A model generated the notes under the pieces. The model saw only the letters and a list, made by a program, of their open reading frames with translations, was not told the DNA's origin and did no database searches. Below are positions 44,389 through 53,818 of a DNA stretch of 64,000 nt, piece after piece. This DNA is from Bacillota bacterium. Lineage in GTDB: Bacteria > Vulcanimicrobiota > JAJTBE01. Position 1 is the stretch's first letter; each line of letters opens with the position of its first letter. Position numbers and translations under genes: made by a program. The stretch lies in assembly GCA_021287065.1 (NCBI GenBank), contig JAJTBE010000018.1, positions 1 through 64,000 of the forward strand, written 5' to 3'.

Positions 44389-44808
44389 TTAAAGGCCTGT
44401 GGCGAGGGATATGTTTTCGTATCCCGCCCGTTTGGCATCGTCCATTATTCCCACTATATCATTGTATTTAAGCTTTTTGTCAGCTTTGATTACAACGATT
44501 TTGTATCCATATTCCTTGCGGAGTCTTGCGATTTCTGCTTTCAGTGCGTCTTTCTGCAGAAGTTTGTCTCCTTCGGCAGATGTTGTAACAAAAAGTTTCT
44601 TTTCTGCCGACATGCTTATCAGCACTGTAGGATCCTTGGGTTTTTCAACGGCAACCACTGTTGGGAGTTTCATATTGAATCCCCAGTTGCTGGCTCCTGA
44701 AGTTTCCATCATAAGAAACATAATGATCAGAACCATCAGAATATCAACCAGTGATGTGAGGTTGATTGCCGATATGCTTTCCATATCAGGTTTGGGAGGT
44801 CTCAGCAT
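44389..44808 (-). CDS. exbD: ExbD/TolR-type protein, paralog
   Basis: A 139-residue paralog of 43952 with the same design: helix AINLTSLVDILMVLIIMFLM with Asp, then periplasmic domain with KADKKLKYNDIVGIMDDAKR. Two different ExbD subunits after one ExbB is common in gliding or TonB-like systems of diderm bacteria, where they form a mixed dimer. It is 11 nt before the next gene. Confidence 0.9.
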   Translation of the reverse strand: MLRPPKPDMESISAINLTSLVDILMVLIIMFLMMETSGASNWGFNMKLPTVVAVEKPKDPTVLISMSAEKKLFVTTSAEGDKLLQKDALKAEIARLRKEYGYKIVVIKADKKLKYNDIVGIMDDAKRAGYENISLATGL

Positions 44809-44820
44809 AGCGCTCTCCTG

Positions 44821-45516
44821 TTATCTTCTTCTTTTTCCCTGTGTGGGCTGAGGGTCGGCGGGAAGCAGATCTTCGGGGAATGGCTCGCCACGGCGGGACA
44901 GAAGGATCATTTCAACCAGTTTGTTTCCGCTGACTTCCATTTCGGTAATCATATTTTTAACTCTGCCCTTGAAGTAGTTGTAGAAAATAACAGCGGGGAT
45001 TGCGATTATAAGGCCTGCTGCCGTTGTATAAAGAGCTTCATATACGCCCTGTGCAATAACTGCGGGGCCTGTTGTGCCTACTGCGGCGATTTTGTGGAAT
45101 GAATTGATAATACCGAGAATGGTTCCAAGCAGTCCGAGGAAGGGGCAGATAACCGCCATTGTTCCGAGGATGTTGACGAACCTCTCGATTACAGGTGTCT
45201 GTTCGGTGATCGAATTCATAAGAGCTGTTTCGATCTCTTCTTTGTCCTTGTCGTAACGAATCATACCAGCTTCGAGGACTCTGGGAAGAACGCCGGGGAT
45301 GGCTCTGAGGTATTCCACTGTTTCTGAAATCTTACGGTCTCTGAGGAAGAGTGCGAGCTGCTGAATAAGCCATTCGGCATCAAGCGACATTTTCCAGAAT
45401 GTGTAAAGCCTCTCCCCAATGACTGCAAAAGTGAGAACTGAACAGAGCACCAGAACATACATGGTTGTTCCGCCCTTGTTCATAAAGTCCATTATTACTT
45501 CTACTGGGTTTGACAC
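44821..45516 (-). CDS. exbB: ExbB/TolQ/MotA-type proton channel
   Basis: A 231-residue membrane protein with three helices. The central block NILGTMAVICPFLGLLGTIL and the following GVYEALYTTAAGLIIAIPAVI are the family signature of the proton-channel pentamer. It starts with GTG after AAGGAG. First gene of the four-gene operon. No tonB is present in the window, so it may serve a Tol-, gliding- or secretion-type machine. Confidence 0.93.
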   Translation of the reverse strand: MSNPVEVIMDFMNKGGTTMYVLVLCSVLTFAVIGERLYTFWKMSLDAEWLIQQLALFLRDRKISETVEYLRAIPGVLPRVLEAGMIRYDKDKEEIETALMNSITEQTPVIERFVNILGTMAVICPFLGLLGTILGIINSFHKIAAVGTTGPAVIAQGVYEALYTTAAGLIIAIPAVIFYNYFKGRVKNMITEMEVSGNKLVEMILLSRRGEPFPEDLLPADPQPTQGKRRR

Positions 45517-45612
45517 GGCCTTTTCTCCTTGTTTTTTTATAATATTTCAAAATATTAGCACATAATCCGCGTTTTTTCACCCATGATGCGAATTATGTGC
45601 AAATTTTTACAA

Positions 45613-47181
45613 TTATTTTACTCTTCTGTACCGCCAGATTCCAATCTCGTTGGTATCCAGAGTTATGGCTGTTTTCATGTATTTTACATTGATGGAAGGT
45701 CCCATAATCTTTTCAAAAGAGTATTTGTTGTTGTCGTATGAACCGTCGGGAAGGTGAACGCCGTCCACATTGATTTCCTGCTTTTTGCCTTTGTTTACCG
45801 CTGTGAGAACTACATTTTTGCCTTCTCTTCTTTCAAATACCCAGACATCATCGCTTACAAACAGAGTTGTCTGCGCTCCCTTGCTGACTGCCTTGTCTTC
45901 TCTTCTGAGATCGGAAAGGGTGCGGATGTTTTTGAAAAATTCACCATCGGTGTTCCAGCCTGACATCATCTGACGATTATAAGGCTCGCCGCCGAATCCC
46001 CAGGTTGAGGGTCTTCCCTCGTGGAGAAACTGCTCTGTGCCGTAATAAATGCAGGGAATTCCCCTCGACATCATCAGAAGATACATAGCAAGCTCGGTTC
46101 TCTTTTTAGCTGTAGGCATGTCTGCGCCGTTGCCTACTGCCGTTGAGATGAACCGGGGCATATCGTGGTTGTCGATACAGGTAACAACCAGATCAGGATT
46201 GCGGAGATTGCCATCGTGTTTGAAATGATCCGCAAGAGCTTTGAACGACTGATTTTTGCAAAGAACATCGGTCAGTTTGAATGTAAGGGTGAAATCAATC
46301 ATATGGATTCCGGTTTCCCTTGTAAAATCAACTGCGCCGGGGACATCAACGCCGCCCATGGACCATTCGCCGAAGATAAAGATTTTGGAATTGTGTTTTT
46401 TCATCGCCTCTGAAAAACGGGCTGCAAATTTAACGGGGATGTGTCTTACAGTATCAAGTCTGAATGAATCGATACCCATATCCATCCACATTTTTGCCGC
46501 ATCAAAGAGGTATTTTTCAACTTCGGGATTTTCCGAGTTAAGATCTGACAGGTCAAACAGGTTTTTGTTCTGCCAGTCTGCAGGATCCGCAGATCTGAAA
46601 TCGATTGAACCGTTGTGGTGGAACCACTTGTTGGGATCTTTCGAATAGTCGGCAATAAATTTGCCGTCCTTATAAATGGCTCCGTTTATGCCCTGTCCTG
46701 CGGGGCTTGTATGGTTAAGGACATAGTCAAAAATGATCTTGATATTCATAGCATGAGCTTTATCGATAAGCTCTTTGAACTTTGCCTTGGTTCCGAAGTG
46801 GGGGTTCAGGCGGTAATAATCGCTTCCCCAGTAACCGTGGTATGCAGTAATCTTTTCGTCCTTTTTCTCGCCATATACATAAAGGGATTCCGTATTTTCT
46901 ACAATGGGGGTTATCCAGATAGCTGTGCATCCAAGGCTTTTGATATAGGGCAGGGAGTCGATTATGCCCTGAAGATCGCCGCCCCAGTAATGCTTCCACT
47001 CGCTTTTGTCAGGCGAATAGATGTTTGTAGTGGGGTTATTGGCAGGATCGCCGTCTTTAAACCGATCCACCACGATAAAATAGATTGTGTCCTTCGAAAA
47101 GTCATTCGCAGCTGTTGCACTCGAAACATTGAACGCTGACATAATAACCATGAAAACAATGAGTAAGCTGATTGCTCTCAA
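45613..47181 (-). CDS. Secreted alpha-amylase (GH13)
   Basis: A 522-residue exported amylase. A signal peptide (SLLIVFMVIMSAFNVSSATA) leads into the TIM barrel with conserved region I FDYVLNHTS, region II SFRLDTVRH with nucleophile Asp243, region III FGEWSM with acid/base Glu272, and region IV IDNHDMPR with Asp340. A beta-rich C domain follows. It hydrolyses alpha-1,4-glucans outside the cytoplasm. Start is TTG with AAGGAG 8 nt upstream. No neighbouring glycan gene; the closest is the GH2 enzyme 27 kb away. Confidence 0.94.
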   Translation of the reverse strand: MRAISLLIVFMVIMSAFNVSSATAANDFSKDTIYFIVVDRFKDGDPANNPTTNIYSPDKSEWKHYWGGDLQGIIDSLPYIKSLGCTAIWITPIVENTESLYVYGEKKDEKITAYHGYWGSDYYRLNPHFGTKAKFKELIDKAHAMNIKIIFDYVLNHTSPAGQGINGAIYKDGKFIADYSKDPNKWFHHNGSIDFRSADPADWQNKNLFDLSDLNSENPEVEKYLFDAAKMWMDMGIDSFRLDTVRHIPVKFAARFSEAMKKHNSKIFIFGEWSMGGVDVPGAVDFTRETGIHMIDFTLTFKLTDVLCKNQSFKALADHFKHDGNLRNPDLVVTCIDNHDMPRFISTAVGNGADMPTAKKRTELAMYLLMMSRGIPCIYYGTEQFLHEGRPSTWGFGGEPYNRQMMSGWNTDGEFFKNIRTLSDLRREDKAVSKGAQTTLFVSDDVWVFERREGKNVVLTAVNKGKKQEINVDGVHLPDGSYDNNKYSFEKIMGPSINVKYMKTAITLDTNEIGIWRYRRVK

Positions 47182-47482
47182 TGCCCTGCTCCTTCCGTAT
47201 ATTTTTTATCCCTCAGGCAACAGGGTAAACAGGTGCACGCCTTCGGGACAAATTTATAATCATGTGTAATTTAGATAAGACAAGGCGTTTTTCCTTGTTG
47301 AAAGTATTGATTATGTTGTTGAAATAAGGTCAAAAATAGGTTTTAAATTTTTTTCCAAACCCCGAATCCTTTTTCACCCTCCTGCATCTATATTATAGGA
47401 ATAAGAAATACTGATATAAAAAATATCAGAAAACCTGATCCTTTTAACTAAAGTTTTTAAACCATCTACGGAGGTGTTATAT
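47182..47482. other. Divergent region between amylase and hsp20
   Basis: About 300 AT-rich bases that must hold promoters for both genes. Several TTGAAA and TATAAT-like words are present but none is paired convincingly. I saw no CIRCE element for heat-shock control. Confidence 0.45.
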
Positions 47483-47938
47483 ATGTTTACAATGGTACCT
47501 TTCAGAAAAAGAGAGGAAAAGCCCAGGCTTTTCTACAGTCCCTTCAGGGAAATGGAAGATATGGCAAACAGAATGTTCGGGGATTTCTTTCAGATGCCCG
47601 ATGTTCAAAAAACGGAAGCTCCGGCGATGAATATTTACAAAGAAGAGGGAAACATCGTCGTGGAAGCACAGCTCCCGGGATTTGATAAAAACAATATCAC
47701 CGTTGAGCTGGAAAATGATATGCTCACTATTAAGGGCGAGCATAAAGAAGAAAATGTTAAGGAAGAAGAAAACTACTACCACAGGGAGTTCAGCCGGAGC
47801 TCGTTCTCACGCTCGGTAAAACTTCCGGGAAAACTCAATCCTGAAGAACTTAAAGCAAAATATGCAGACGGAGTTCTGAAAATTTCAATCCCCTCCGCTG
47901 AGGCGGTTGAAACCAAAAAGCAGATCGTCATCGAATAA
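47483..47938 (+). CDS. Hsp20 small heat-shock protein
   Basis: A 151-residue holdase. The alpha-crystallin domain (about 45-135) includes NIYKEEGNIVVEAQLPGFDK, LTIKGEHKEE and the final YADGVLKISIP, and the last residues carry the I-x-I-like tail (KQIVIE). It binds unfolded proteins under stress. ATG 47483 has GGAGG 8 nt upstream; a GTG three codons earlier is less likely. A strong terminator follows. Confidence 0.93.
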   Translation: MFTMVPFRKREEKPRLFYSPFREMEDMANRMFGDFFQMPDVQKTEAPAMNIYKEEGNIVVEAQLPGFDKNNITVELENDMLTIKGEHKEENVKEEENYYHREFSRSSFSRSVKLPGKLNPEELKAKYADGVLKISIPSAEAVETKKQIVIE

Positions 47939-47955
47939 CCCAAAACCACTGATTG

Positions 47956-47982
47956 CCGCTCCAAAAAGGAGCGGTTTTTTTT
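47956..47982 (+). terminator. Rho-independent terminator
   Basis: CCGCTCC and GGAGCGG pair around five A and eight T follow, 18 bases after the hsp20 stop. One of the clearest terminators in the window. Confidence 0.92.
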
Positions 47983-48206
47983 ATTTTCAGGTGAAAAACA
48001 AAAAGATTTTTGGTTTGACTGACGAATAAGGTTCTGAGCGGGGAATTTACAAAAATCAGAGCTTACGCTTTTTTAAAAAGATACTGGGAAATATTGTTCT
48101 TTTAGAAGAAAAAAGGGGTTTTGAAAGAAAAAGCCTGCTGCCTTTCCGGCAAACAATAAGGCTTTACATTGTGTAAATTCTGAAAATATATAACGGAGTA
48201 AGGATC

Positions 48207-50912
48207 ATGCCATTATTCAGGGATTTTTTCAAAAAGCCCGGCAAGGTGGAGGAGATTCTTGCGGGCAATGGATGCGATTTAAAGAGAATTAAGAAAGTTC
48301 TGTCGCCGGAAAACTATTCGTACATAATCAGTTATCTGGAAAAACTACAGGACTTCAGATGCGTCAAATCACCGGTTCAGATAGTCAGCCCGGTGGGAGT
48401 TTTTGAAATTCCGCTTATTGTGGAAAGCTCCGAAGGCTTTATTGTTTTTTTTCCTGCCGAAAAAGACTATAACGAGGATGCAATAAACCAAACCCTTCTT
48501 TTGATAGGCCTTGTCAAACGCTCATTCTATTTCGACAGCAAAATTGTTATAACCACTGATAAACCTATCCCCCCCGTTCTTCGTTTTTTCTGTGAAAAGA
48601 ACCCCCTTGCAGCTTTTGTAATGGTTTTATATGTCAATTCCACAGTTGTAAAAAAAGAAAAAGATCCAAATGTAATCCTTCTCGAGGATTTTCAGGATGC
48701 ATTCAGGGTAAAGCTTGATTTTAAAAGCGACTCCCTCATCGAACTGGATAAAAAACTCAAATATACTAAAGGCATTGCAATCAGGGAAGTTCTTGAATCG
48801 GAACCACTCAATGTTGCTCTTGACATTATCCACGGCTTTATTGAGCAGATTTTCAGAAATGCACTTCAGGCCGCAGTTGTGGAGTCGGGAAAAATCAAAA
48901 ACGGCAGAACCCATCTTCTTCTGAAGGTATTTGTCCTTGAACTGGATTTTAAAGGCAAAGCACTTTTTGATCTCAAGAAGGCAGGCCATTTCAATTTTTA
49001 CGGATTTTTCGAAGATACTGTGGCAATGGCAGAAGATCCCAAAAAACTGCCCAGAACGGAAAATATGCCCTTTATCGAATGGAGGGTTATGCCGGATCAG
49101 ATCCGCCATATCGCAAGGCCTGTTCAGATGATAACCACCCTTGAGGAAATGGACAGACTCAGACAACGCACCCTTGATAAGTTTGGAAATACGGTTTTCT
49201 GCGGCTGGAACGATCTTTTTTACTGCCGGAAATGCAACAATGTGGAAATGCGCAGAAAATACTACAGAAATAAGATGTTCAACACTATCGAAGAGATGAA
49301 GGGGTTCCTCCTTGAACATATTATCTACAGAAGAATCCTGGGCGACGACGAGGGAATGTGCATAAAATGCGGAGATTCCCTCAACTGGGAAAACCTTGTT
49401 TACTCACAGGTTCAGAATTATCTCCCCGACAAAAAAGCTGACCTCCAGTTGTCTTTTGACCGACTCGGTTCAGGACAGTTCTTTTATATGTGGCAGATGA
49501 ACAAGCAGGATCAGGGGATTAGGCGGCTCGGCGTGGATTTCGCCAATAAGGAATTTTTTGCCAACTTTGCAAGATTTATGTCCATTGCAGCTATTTTTGA
49601 GACTTTGCTGCGGAAGTGTTTCAGAACAAATAAGGCAGAAATCAAAACTATTGAAGAAGGATGCCATGCTCTTGTTATTCCGCCTTCTGACGAAAACAAC
49701 CCCTATGTTTTTGCGGCGTTCAGGGAACTGATGAAACCTCTTGAAGAAACAGGTAGAAAGTTCCGCACCTATGTTCTCAATGTTGATAAAGGCAAAAAAT
49801 TAATCCACAAAGACGGTTTCAACAAATGGGCGGCGGAATTCAGAAAACCTCTGACTTATGAAGGCTACCAGCTTATTATGCTTCTGGATATTGATGATTT
49901 GAAGGTTCAGCTGGAAAAAACCCTAATCAACCACGGCATCATTTTCCACAGCGAGGGCCTCTCAGGTTTTATGGATGACGGCAAATACAGACTTCCTTTC
50001 AATTACGAATACGAAGCATGGAAAATGGTTCAGACCGTCCGTTATCCCTCGGAATTTCTTGCCTACACCGTAGCCGATTTTATGGGCAGATTTTCAAGAA
50101 TCAGCGATCTTCACACCTGGCTTGCCAACAATTTTGAAAACGAAGCCCACCTGTTTATTGACAGGGATACAGGAATAATTACCATTACCCCCGCCGACGG
50201 CAGGGCTCCTGTCCGCATCAATATTTATGAATTTGCGGAAAGATACATGGCAGGGGGACCGGAAATCACAGAAATTGCAAAAACCGTCATAACCAACGGC
50301 AAACCAAGCCCGGGAATCTGCGCCTGCGGTGATCCCACAAGTTTCTTCATCAGGCTCATTTCACAAAAGAAGCTGGATGAAGTTGCTGCTTCGGGAAATG
50401 GAGCAAAACCCTATGTTCTTAATCAGGGTGATAAAAATTATGTTTTTCTGTGGGGATGTAAAAAACATCTGAGATATCTGACAGAAGAAGATCTTAACAG
50501 CTTTGAAATGACAAGGCAGATGCTTCTCAGCCAGGTCCTTGAAGATATGAAGCATGACTGTTTCGAGCTGGAAATCTGTATCGAACAGTATAACAACAGG
50601 GAATATATCAGCATTGTCGGAAAAGATGCCGCTTCTGCCGGCTCTGAGGCTCATCTGGTGAAAGCTATCCTGAATCAGTGCTATTCAACACTTATCACCG
50701 AACAGGCTCTGGTTATTTCGGATTGTCAGGATGGGCTTCTTATAGCTTATGCCGATGCTCCGGCGGATGATCTTGTGGAAATAGGAAAACGACTCCGTCA
50801 GAGGGTTAAGCAGAAATTTGAAGTTCTTTATCCCGTATCTCTGGTTCACAAAATCACTTTGCCTTCGGAAGGCTGGGGAAATATCGAAATATCCGGATTT
50901 GAAATTCTCTGA
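48207..50912 (+). CDS. 901-aa protein of unknown function with Cys pairs
   Basis: A large cytoplasmic protein without recognised domains. Residues about 340-400 contain two CxxC pairs (YCRKCNN and MCIKCGD) that could bind zinc, separated by a helix. The rest is a mix of alpha and beta without low complexity, and is well conserved-looking in codon use. No signal peptide. ACGGAG precedes the ATG. The gene is followed 20 bases later by an exported DUF3298-like gene and probably shares its message. Function unknown. Confidence 0.75.
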   Translation: MPLFRDFFKKPGKVEEILAGNGCDLKRIKKVLSPENYSYIISYLEKLQDFRCVKSPVQIVSPVGVFEIPLIVESSEGFIVFFPAEKDYNEDAINQTLLLIGLVKRSFYFDSKIVITTDKPIPPVLRFFCEKNPLAAFVMVLYVNSTVVKKEKDPNVILLEDFQDAFRVKLDFKSDSLIELDKKLKYTKGIAIREVLESEPLNVALDIIHGFIEQIFRNALQAAVVESGKIKNGRTHLLLKVFVLELDFKGKALFDLKKAGHFNFYGFFEDTVAMAEDPKKLPRTENMPFIEWRVMPDQIRHIARPVQMITTLEEMDRLRQRTLDKFGNTVFCGWNDLFYCRKCNNVEMRRKYYRNKMFNTIEEMKGFLLEHIIYRRILGDDEGMCIKCGDSLNWENLVYSQVQNYLPDKKADLQLSFDRLGSGQFFYMWQMNKQDQGIRRLGVDFANKEFFANFARFMSIAAIFETLLRKCFRTNKAEIKTIEEGCHALVIPPSDENNPYVFAAFRELMKPLEETGRKFRTYVLNVDKGKKLIHKDGFNKWAAEFRKPLTYEGYQLIMLLDIDDLKVQLEKTLINHGIIFHSEGLSGFMDDGKYRLPFNYEYEAWKMVQTVRYPSEFLAYTVADFMGRFSRISDLHTWLANNFENEAHLFIDRDTGIITITPADGRAPVRINIYEFAERYMAGGPEITEIAKTVITNGKPSPGICACGDPTSFFIRLISQKKLDEVAASGNGAKPYVLNQGDKNYVFLWGCKKHLRYLTEEDLNSFEMTRQMLLSQVLEDMKHDCFELEICIEQYNNREYISIVGKDAASAGSEAHLVKAILNQCYSTLITEQALVISDCQDGLLIAYADAPADDLVEIGKRLRQRVKQKFEVLYPVSLVHKITLPSEGWGNIEISGFEIL

Positions 50913-50932
50913 ATTTAAGGAGGTAGCTGAAA

Positions 50933-51673
50933 ATGACCCGAATTAGCAGAGGCCTTTTTGTAATCCTCTTTATTATGCTCCTTTTGTCTGTTTTCGTGCA
51001 GGCACAGGCAAAGGAAAAGAATGTTTTGTACACCATGACCAAAGAAGTGGTCAAAGACAATGATATGGGTGCATCCAGCAGTGTTGAATATCCGGTTCTC
51101 GGCGGCAGCGTGGGGATTGAAACCAAAAGAGCCTTTAATATCAGAGCCAACAACATTATCGGTTCATATCTGAGAGATTATAAAAGAGCGGCCGTTAGTC
51201 AGGCTAAGGATGGAAAAGTTGAAGGCGTCTGGATTCTTGAAGTCCGCAACCGCATTATGATTCAGACCCCCGCACTTCTGAGCGTAATTATTCAGGGCAC
51301 ATCAAACACAGGTGGCGCTCAACCTGCCAGTCTTTATGAAACATTGCTCTTTGATGTGAAAAACGGGACATTCCTTGAACTGGATGATCTTTTTAAGCCT
51401 TCTTCAAACTATATCCAGGTGATAGCAAATTATTGCACCAGAGTAATCAGAAAACAGGGAAATGTGGATGAAAGCCTGATTAAGAAAAATCTTGCGCCTA
51501 TGAAAGATAATTTCAAGCTGTTTTATGTATCCCCTGAAGGGCTAGGGTTTATTTTTCCTCCGGGCAGCGTGGGCGGAACTGCTTCAGCCACAAAAGAAGT
51601 GGTGATTCCCTATGTATATCTGAAAAAGGTAATCAACAAAAGCGGTTATCTCGGAGATTTTCTGAAACAGTGA
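50933..51673 (+). CDS. Exported DUF3298/DUF4163-like protein
   Basis: A 246-residue protein with a signal peptide (GLFVILFIMLLLSVFVQAQA). The body follows the DUF4163/DUF3298 plan: an N-terminal domain, SLYETLLFDVKNGTFLELDDLF, then FYVSPEGLGFIFPPGSV and VVIPYVYLKKVI at the end. The same fold occurs in the extracellular part of the anti-sigma factor RsiV, but here there is no membrane anchor. AAGGAGG precedes the ATG. Probably periplasmic; ligand unknown. Confidence 0.8.
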   Translation: MTRISRGLFVILFIMLLLSVFVQAQAKEKNVLYTMTKEVVKDNDMGASSSVEYPVLGGSVGIETKRAFNIRANNIIGSYLRDYKRAAVSQAKDGKVEGVWILEVRNRIMIQTPALLSVIIQGTSNTGGAQPASLYETLLFDVKNGTFLELDDLFKPSSNYIQVIANYCTRVIRKQGNVDESLIKKNLAPMKDNFKLFYVSPEGLGFIFPPGSVGGTASATKEVVIPYVYLKKVINKSGYLGDFLKQ

Positions 51674-51679
51674 AATTAA

Positions 51680-52207
51680 TCAGTATTCTATTCCTTCTCT
51701 GGCATCGAGATTTATTGTGTTGTAGTAGTGTCTGACTTCTTCCATTTTGGTAACGAGGTTTGCCATATCTATGATTTCCTGAGGCACATTTCTTCCGGTC
51801 AGAATGATTTCCATTTTTTCAGGTTTTGATTTGAGAAATTCAATCACATCTTCAAGCCTGAGAAGGTTGAAATAGAGTGCAACATTGACTTCATCAAGAA
51901 TAAGTATATCCGGTTTATCTTCTCTTACGATTTTTTCTGCCATTTCGAGGGCTGCTTTTGCCTCGTCGTAATCTACCTGCTGTTCCTGTCCCTTATAAAC
52001 AAAGTCGGGAGTTCCGAACTGATAGAGAATTATTTCGGGAAAACGGCTGAGAGCCTGAAGTTCTCCGTAGTTGGTGTTGCCCTTCATAAACTGAATAATC
52101 CGCACTTTCATTCCGTGGCCTGCGGCGCGTATGGCGAGGCCCAGGGAAGCGGTGGTTTTGCCTTTGCCGTTTCCTGTGTAAACCTGAATATATCCCCTGT
52201 CAAGCAT
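51680..52207 (-). CDS. cobO: Cob(I)yrinic acid a,c-diamide adenosyltransferase
   Basis: A 175-residue ATP-dependent enzyme that attaches the adenosyl group to cobalt in cobalamin. The P-loop TGNGKGKTTASLGLAIRA, the acidic ILDEVNVAL and the late ILTGRNVP are diagnostic for the CobO/BtuR family. The start overlaps the end of the glycosyltransferase by 8 nt. No other cobalamin-synthesis gene is here, so it may mainly serve salvage. It supplies the cofactor for B12 enzymes such as radical SAM or mutases. Confidence 0.95.
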   Translation of the reverse strand: MLDRGYIQVYTGNGKGKTTASLGLAIRAAGHGMKVRIIQFMKGNTNYGELQALSRFPEIILYQFGTPDFVYKGQEQQVDYDEAKAALEMAEKIVREDKPDILILDEVNVALYFNLLRLEDVIEFLKSKPEKMEIILTGRNVPQEIIDMANLVTKMEEVRHYYNTINLDAREGIEY

Positions 52208-53351
52208 TCTTTTTCTCCCTGATAAGCCTTTCGAATAAACTTTCGAGCCTTTCCGAAGTGGTGTCTATGGAGTAGATTTCCGCTGTTCTTCTTGCACCTG
52301 CGCTAAGTTTGTCCCGTTCCCCCGGATCTTTGAGGATCCGCAGGAGAGCTTCGGTGAAATGGTCCATATTGTGATCCGTAAGAATTCCATCTTCACCCTG
52401 ATTCACAGTATCTGATGATCCTGCAGCGGAAATAGCCACAACGGGGAGTCCTGCTGCCATAGCTTCGAGAATGGCGAGAGGTTTTACCTCTGTGGTGGAA
52501 GTCATAATAAAAGCGTATCCTGCGCCGTAAAATGCGGGTATTTCGCTATATTCCACCCTTCCGGGGAATACAACACTTTTTTCAATACCAAGGTTCCCGG
52601 CAAACTCTCTCATAAACTCCAGTTCAGGCCCATCTCCCACAATCATAAGCTTTGCTTCCGGCACTTCTGCCTGCGCTCTCTTGAAGGATTTAAGCATAAA
52701 TCCGAGGTTCTTTTCCAGTCCGATTCTGCCCACATATACAAGAACCTTATCGCTGGGTGAAATTCCGTATTTTTCATAAACAGGCCGGGGATCGGTATGG
52801 CGGAATGTATCAAGATTGATGGCATTGGGAATCATCTCTATGGGAGCGGTTATTCCATAATTGTCGAGAAGTGTGAGTATGGTCGTTGATGGGCATATAA
52901 TCAGGTCGCATTTCTGGGCGTAATTAATAACCGAATGCCTTGTAACTTTTTTTACAATATCCTGATTGAAGGGAATGTAGTGGGAATACTGCTCGAACTG
53001 GGTATGGAAGGTATAAACAAGGGGAATGCCGAGTTTTCTTGCAAATGCCCCCCCTACCTCTCCGAGAAGAAAGGGGTGGTGGGTATGGATTATGTCCAGA
53101 TCCAGTTCGGGTATCATCTTGAAGATTTTGTAGTGGTAAGGGATTGCAAGGGGAAAATCAACTCTGACTGTGAGATTGACGGAATAAAACCGGTTGACAT
53201 CACTTTCGCAATCTCTGTATCCCTTGTATTTGGGTGCAAAAACATAAACCCGGTGCCCTCTGGCTTCCATGCCGGATTTAATCAAATCTATTGAGTTTAC
53301 AACGCCTGAAATCAGAGGCTTGTAAGCATTGGTAAATATGCCTATATTCAT
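52200..53351 (-). CDS. GT4-family glycosyltransferase
   Basis: A 383-residue glycosyltransferase of the type that mannosylates or glucosylates diacylglycerol or phosphoinositol. MNIGIFTNAYKPLISGVVNS opens it, then THHPFLLGEVG and YTFHTQFEQYSHYIP, the donor block YVGRIGLEKNLGFMLKSF, and the E-x7-E equivalent TEVKPLAILEAMAAGLPVV. The start has no good ribosome site. It overlaps cobO downstream and begins 53 nt after the selenoprotein stop. Confidence 0.93.
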   Translation of the reverse strand: MNIGIFTNAYKPLISGVVNSIDLIKSGMEARGHRVYVFAPKYKGYRDCESDVNRFYSVNLTVRVDFPLAIPYHYKIFKMIPELDLDIIHTHHPFLLGEVGGAFARKLGIPLVYTFHTQFEQYSHYIPFNQDIVKKVTRHSVINYAQKCDLIICPSTTILTLLDNYGITAPIEMIPNAINLDTFRHTDPRPVYEKYGISPSDKVLVYVGRIGLEKNLGFMLKSFKRAQAEVPEAKLMIVGDGPELEFMREFAGNLGIEKSVVFPGRVEYSEIPAFYGAGYAFIMTSTTEVKPLAILEAMAAGLPVVAISAAGSSDTVNQGEDGILTDHNMDHFTEALLRILKDPGERDKLSAGARRTAEIYSIDTTSERLESLFERLIREKKNA

Positions 53352-53404
53352 GCTTGGTTTTTTAGATTTAAAAAGTTATATTCCTTCAAGAAAAAAACAA
53401 AAAC

Positions 53405-53818
53405 TTACTGTGCGAGTTTTTTTAATTCTTCTTCAAGGACATTTTTGGGCTGGCTGCCCGTCATAGTTTTAACCACATTGCCCTTTTTATCAATAAACTG
53501 AAGAGTGGGGACAACGGATAAATTGGCTTTGACCGCATAATCCCTTACTTCTGACTGCCTGACATCAAAAGTAACAAAGACTATCTTGTCGCTGTATGAA
53601 GATTTCAGCTCCTGTACGACTGGCTCCAGTCGTTTGCAGGCTCCTCAACCAGGTGAGTAGAAATCGACAAAGATTGGTCTACCGTCTTTAAGGGCTTGCT
53701 GGTATGCTGCAACTGCGTCCGCAGCGGACTGTTTGCTGCCGGATCCTCCGCAGGAGGCTGCAAAAAGCACCATACCGGCTAAAAGAAGACACAATGCCGC
53801 TTTTGCCAGATTTTTCAT
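53405..53818 (-). CDS. Selenocysteine-containing thioredoxin-fold lipoprotein (in-frame UGA)
   Basis: A 137-residue product if the in-frame TGA at 53647-53645 is read as selenocysteine (Sec58). The N-terminus is a lipoprotein signal ending in AASC with Cys23. The thioredoxin fold begins PIFVDFYSPG, then Sec58-Gly-Ala-Cys61-Lys, exactly where thioredoxins have Cys-x-x-Cys-Lys. After the TGA the same frame stays open for 79 codons and keeps the fold: LEPVVQELKSSY, IVFVTFDV, cis-Pro104 in SVVPTLQFIDKKGNVV and a final amphipathic helix. ATG 53818 follows CCGGAGG. A hairpin at 53611-53640 fits the bacterial SECIS. Alternative: a sequencing error or disabled gene. Probably a membrane-anchored thiol or peroxide redox protein. 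Confidence 0.85.
53611..53640 (-). promoter_or_regulatory. Predicted bacterial SECIS element
   Basis: Starting five bases after the UGA, CCTG pairs with CAGG (lower stem), CAA faces A in an internal loop, and ACGACT pairs with AGTCGT (upper stem) around the loop GGAGCC. The apical loop begins 18 bases after the UGA and opens with two G. Both match the published bacterial SECIS rule (apical loop 16-37 bases from the UGA, G among the first two loop bases). Confidence 0.75.
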
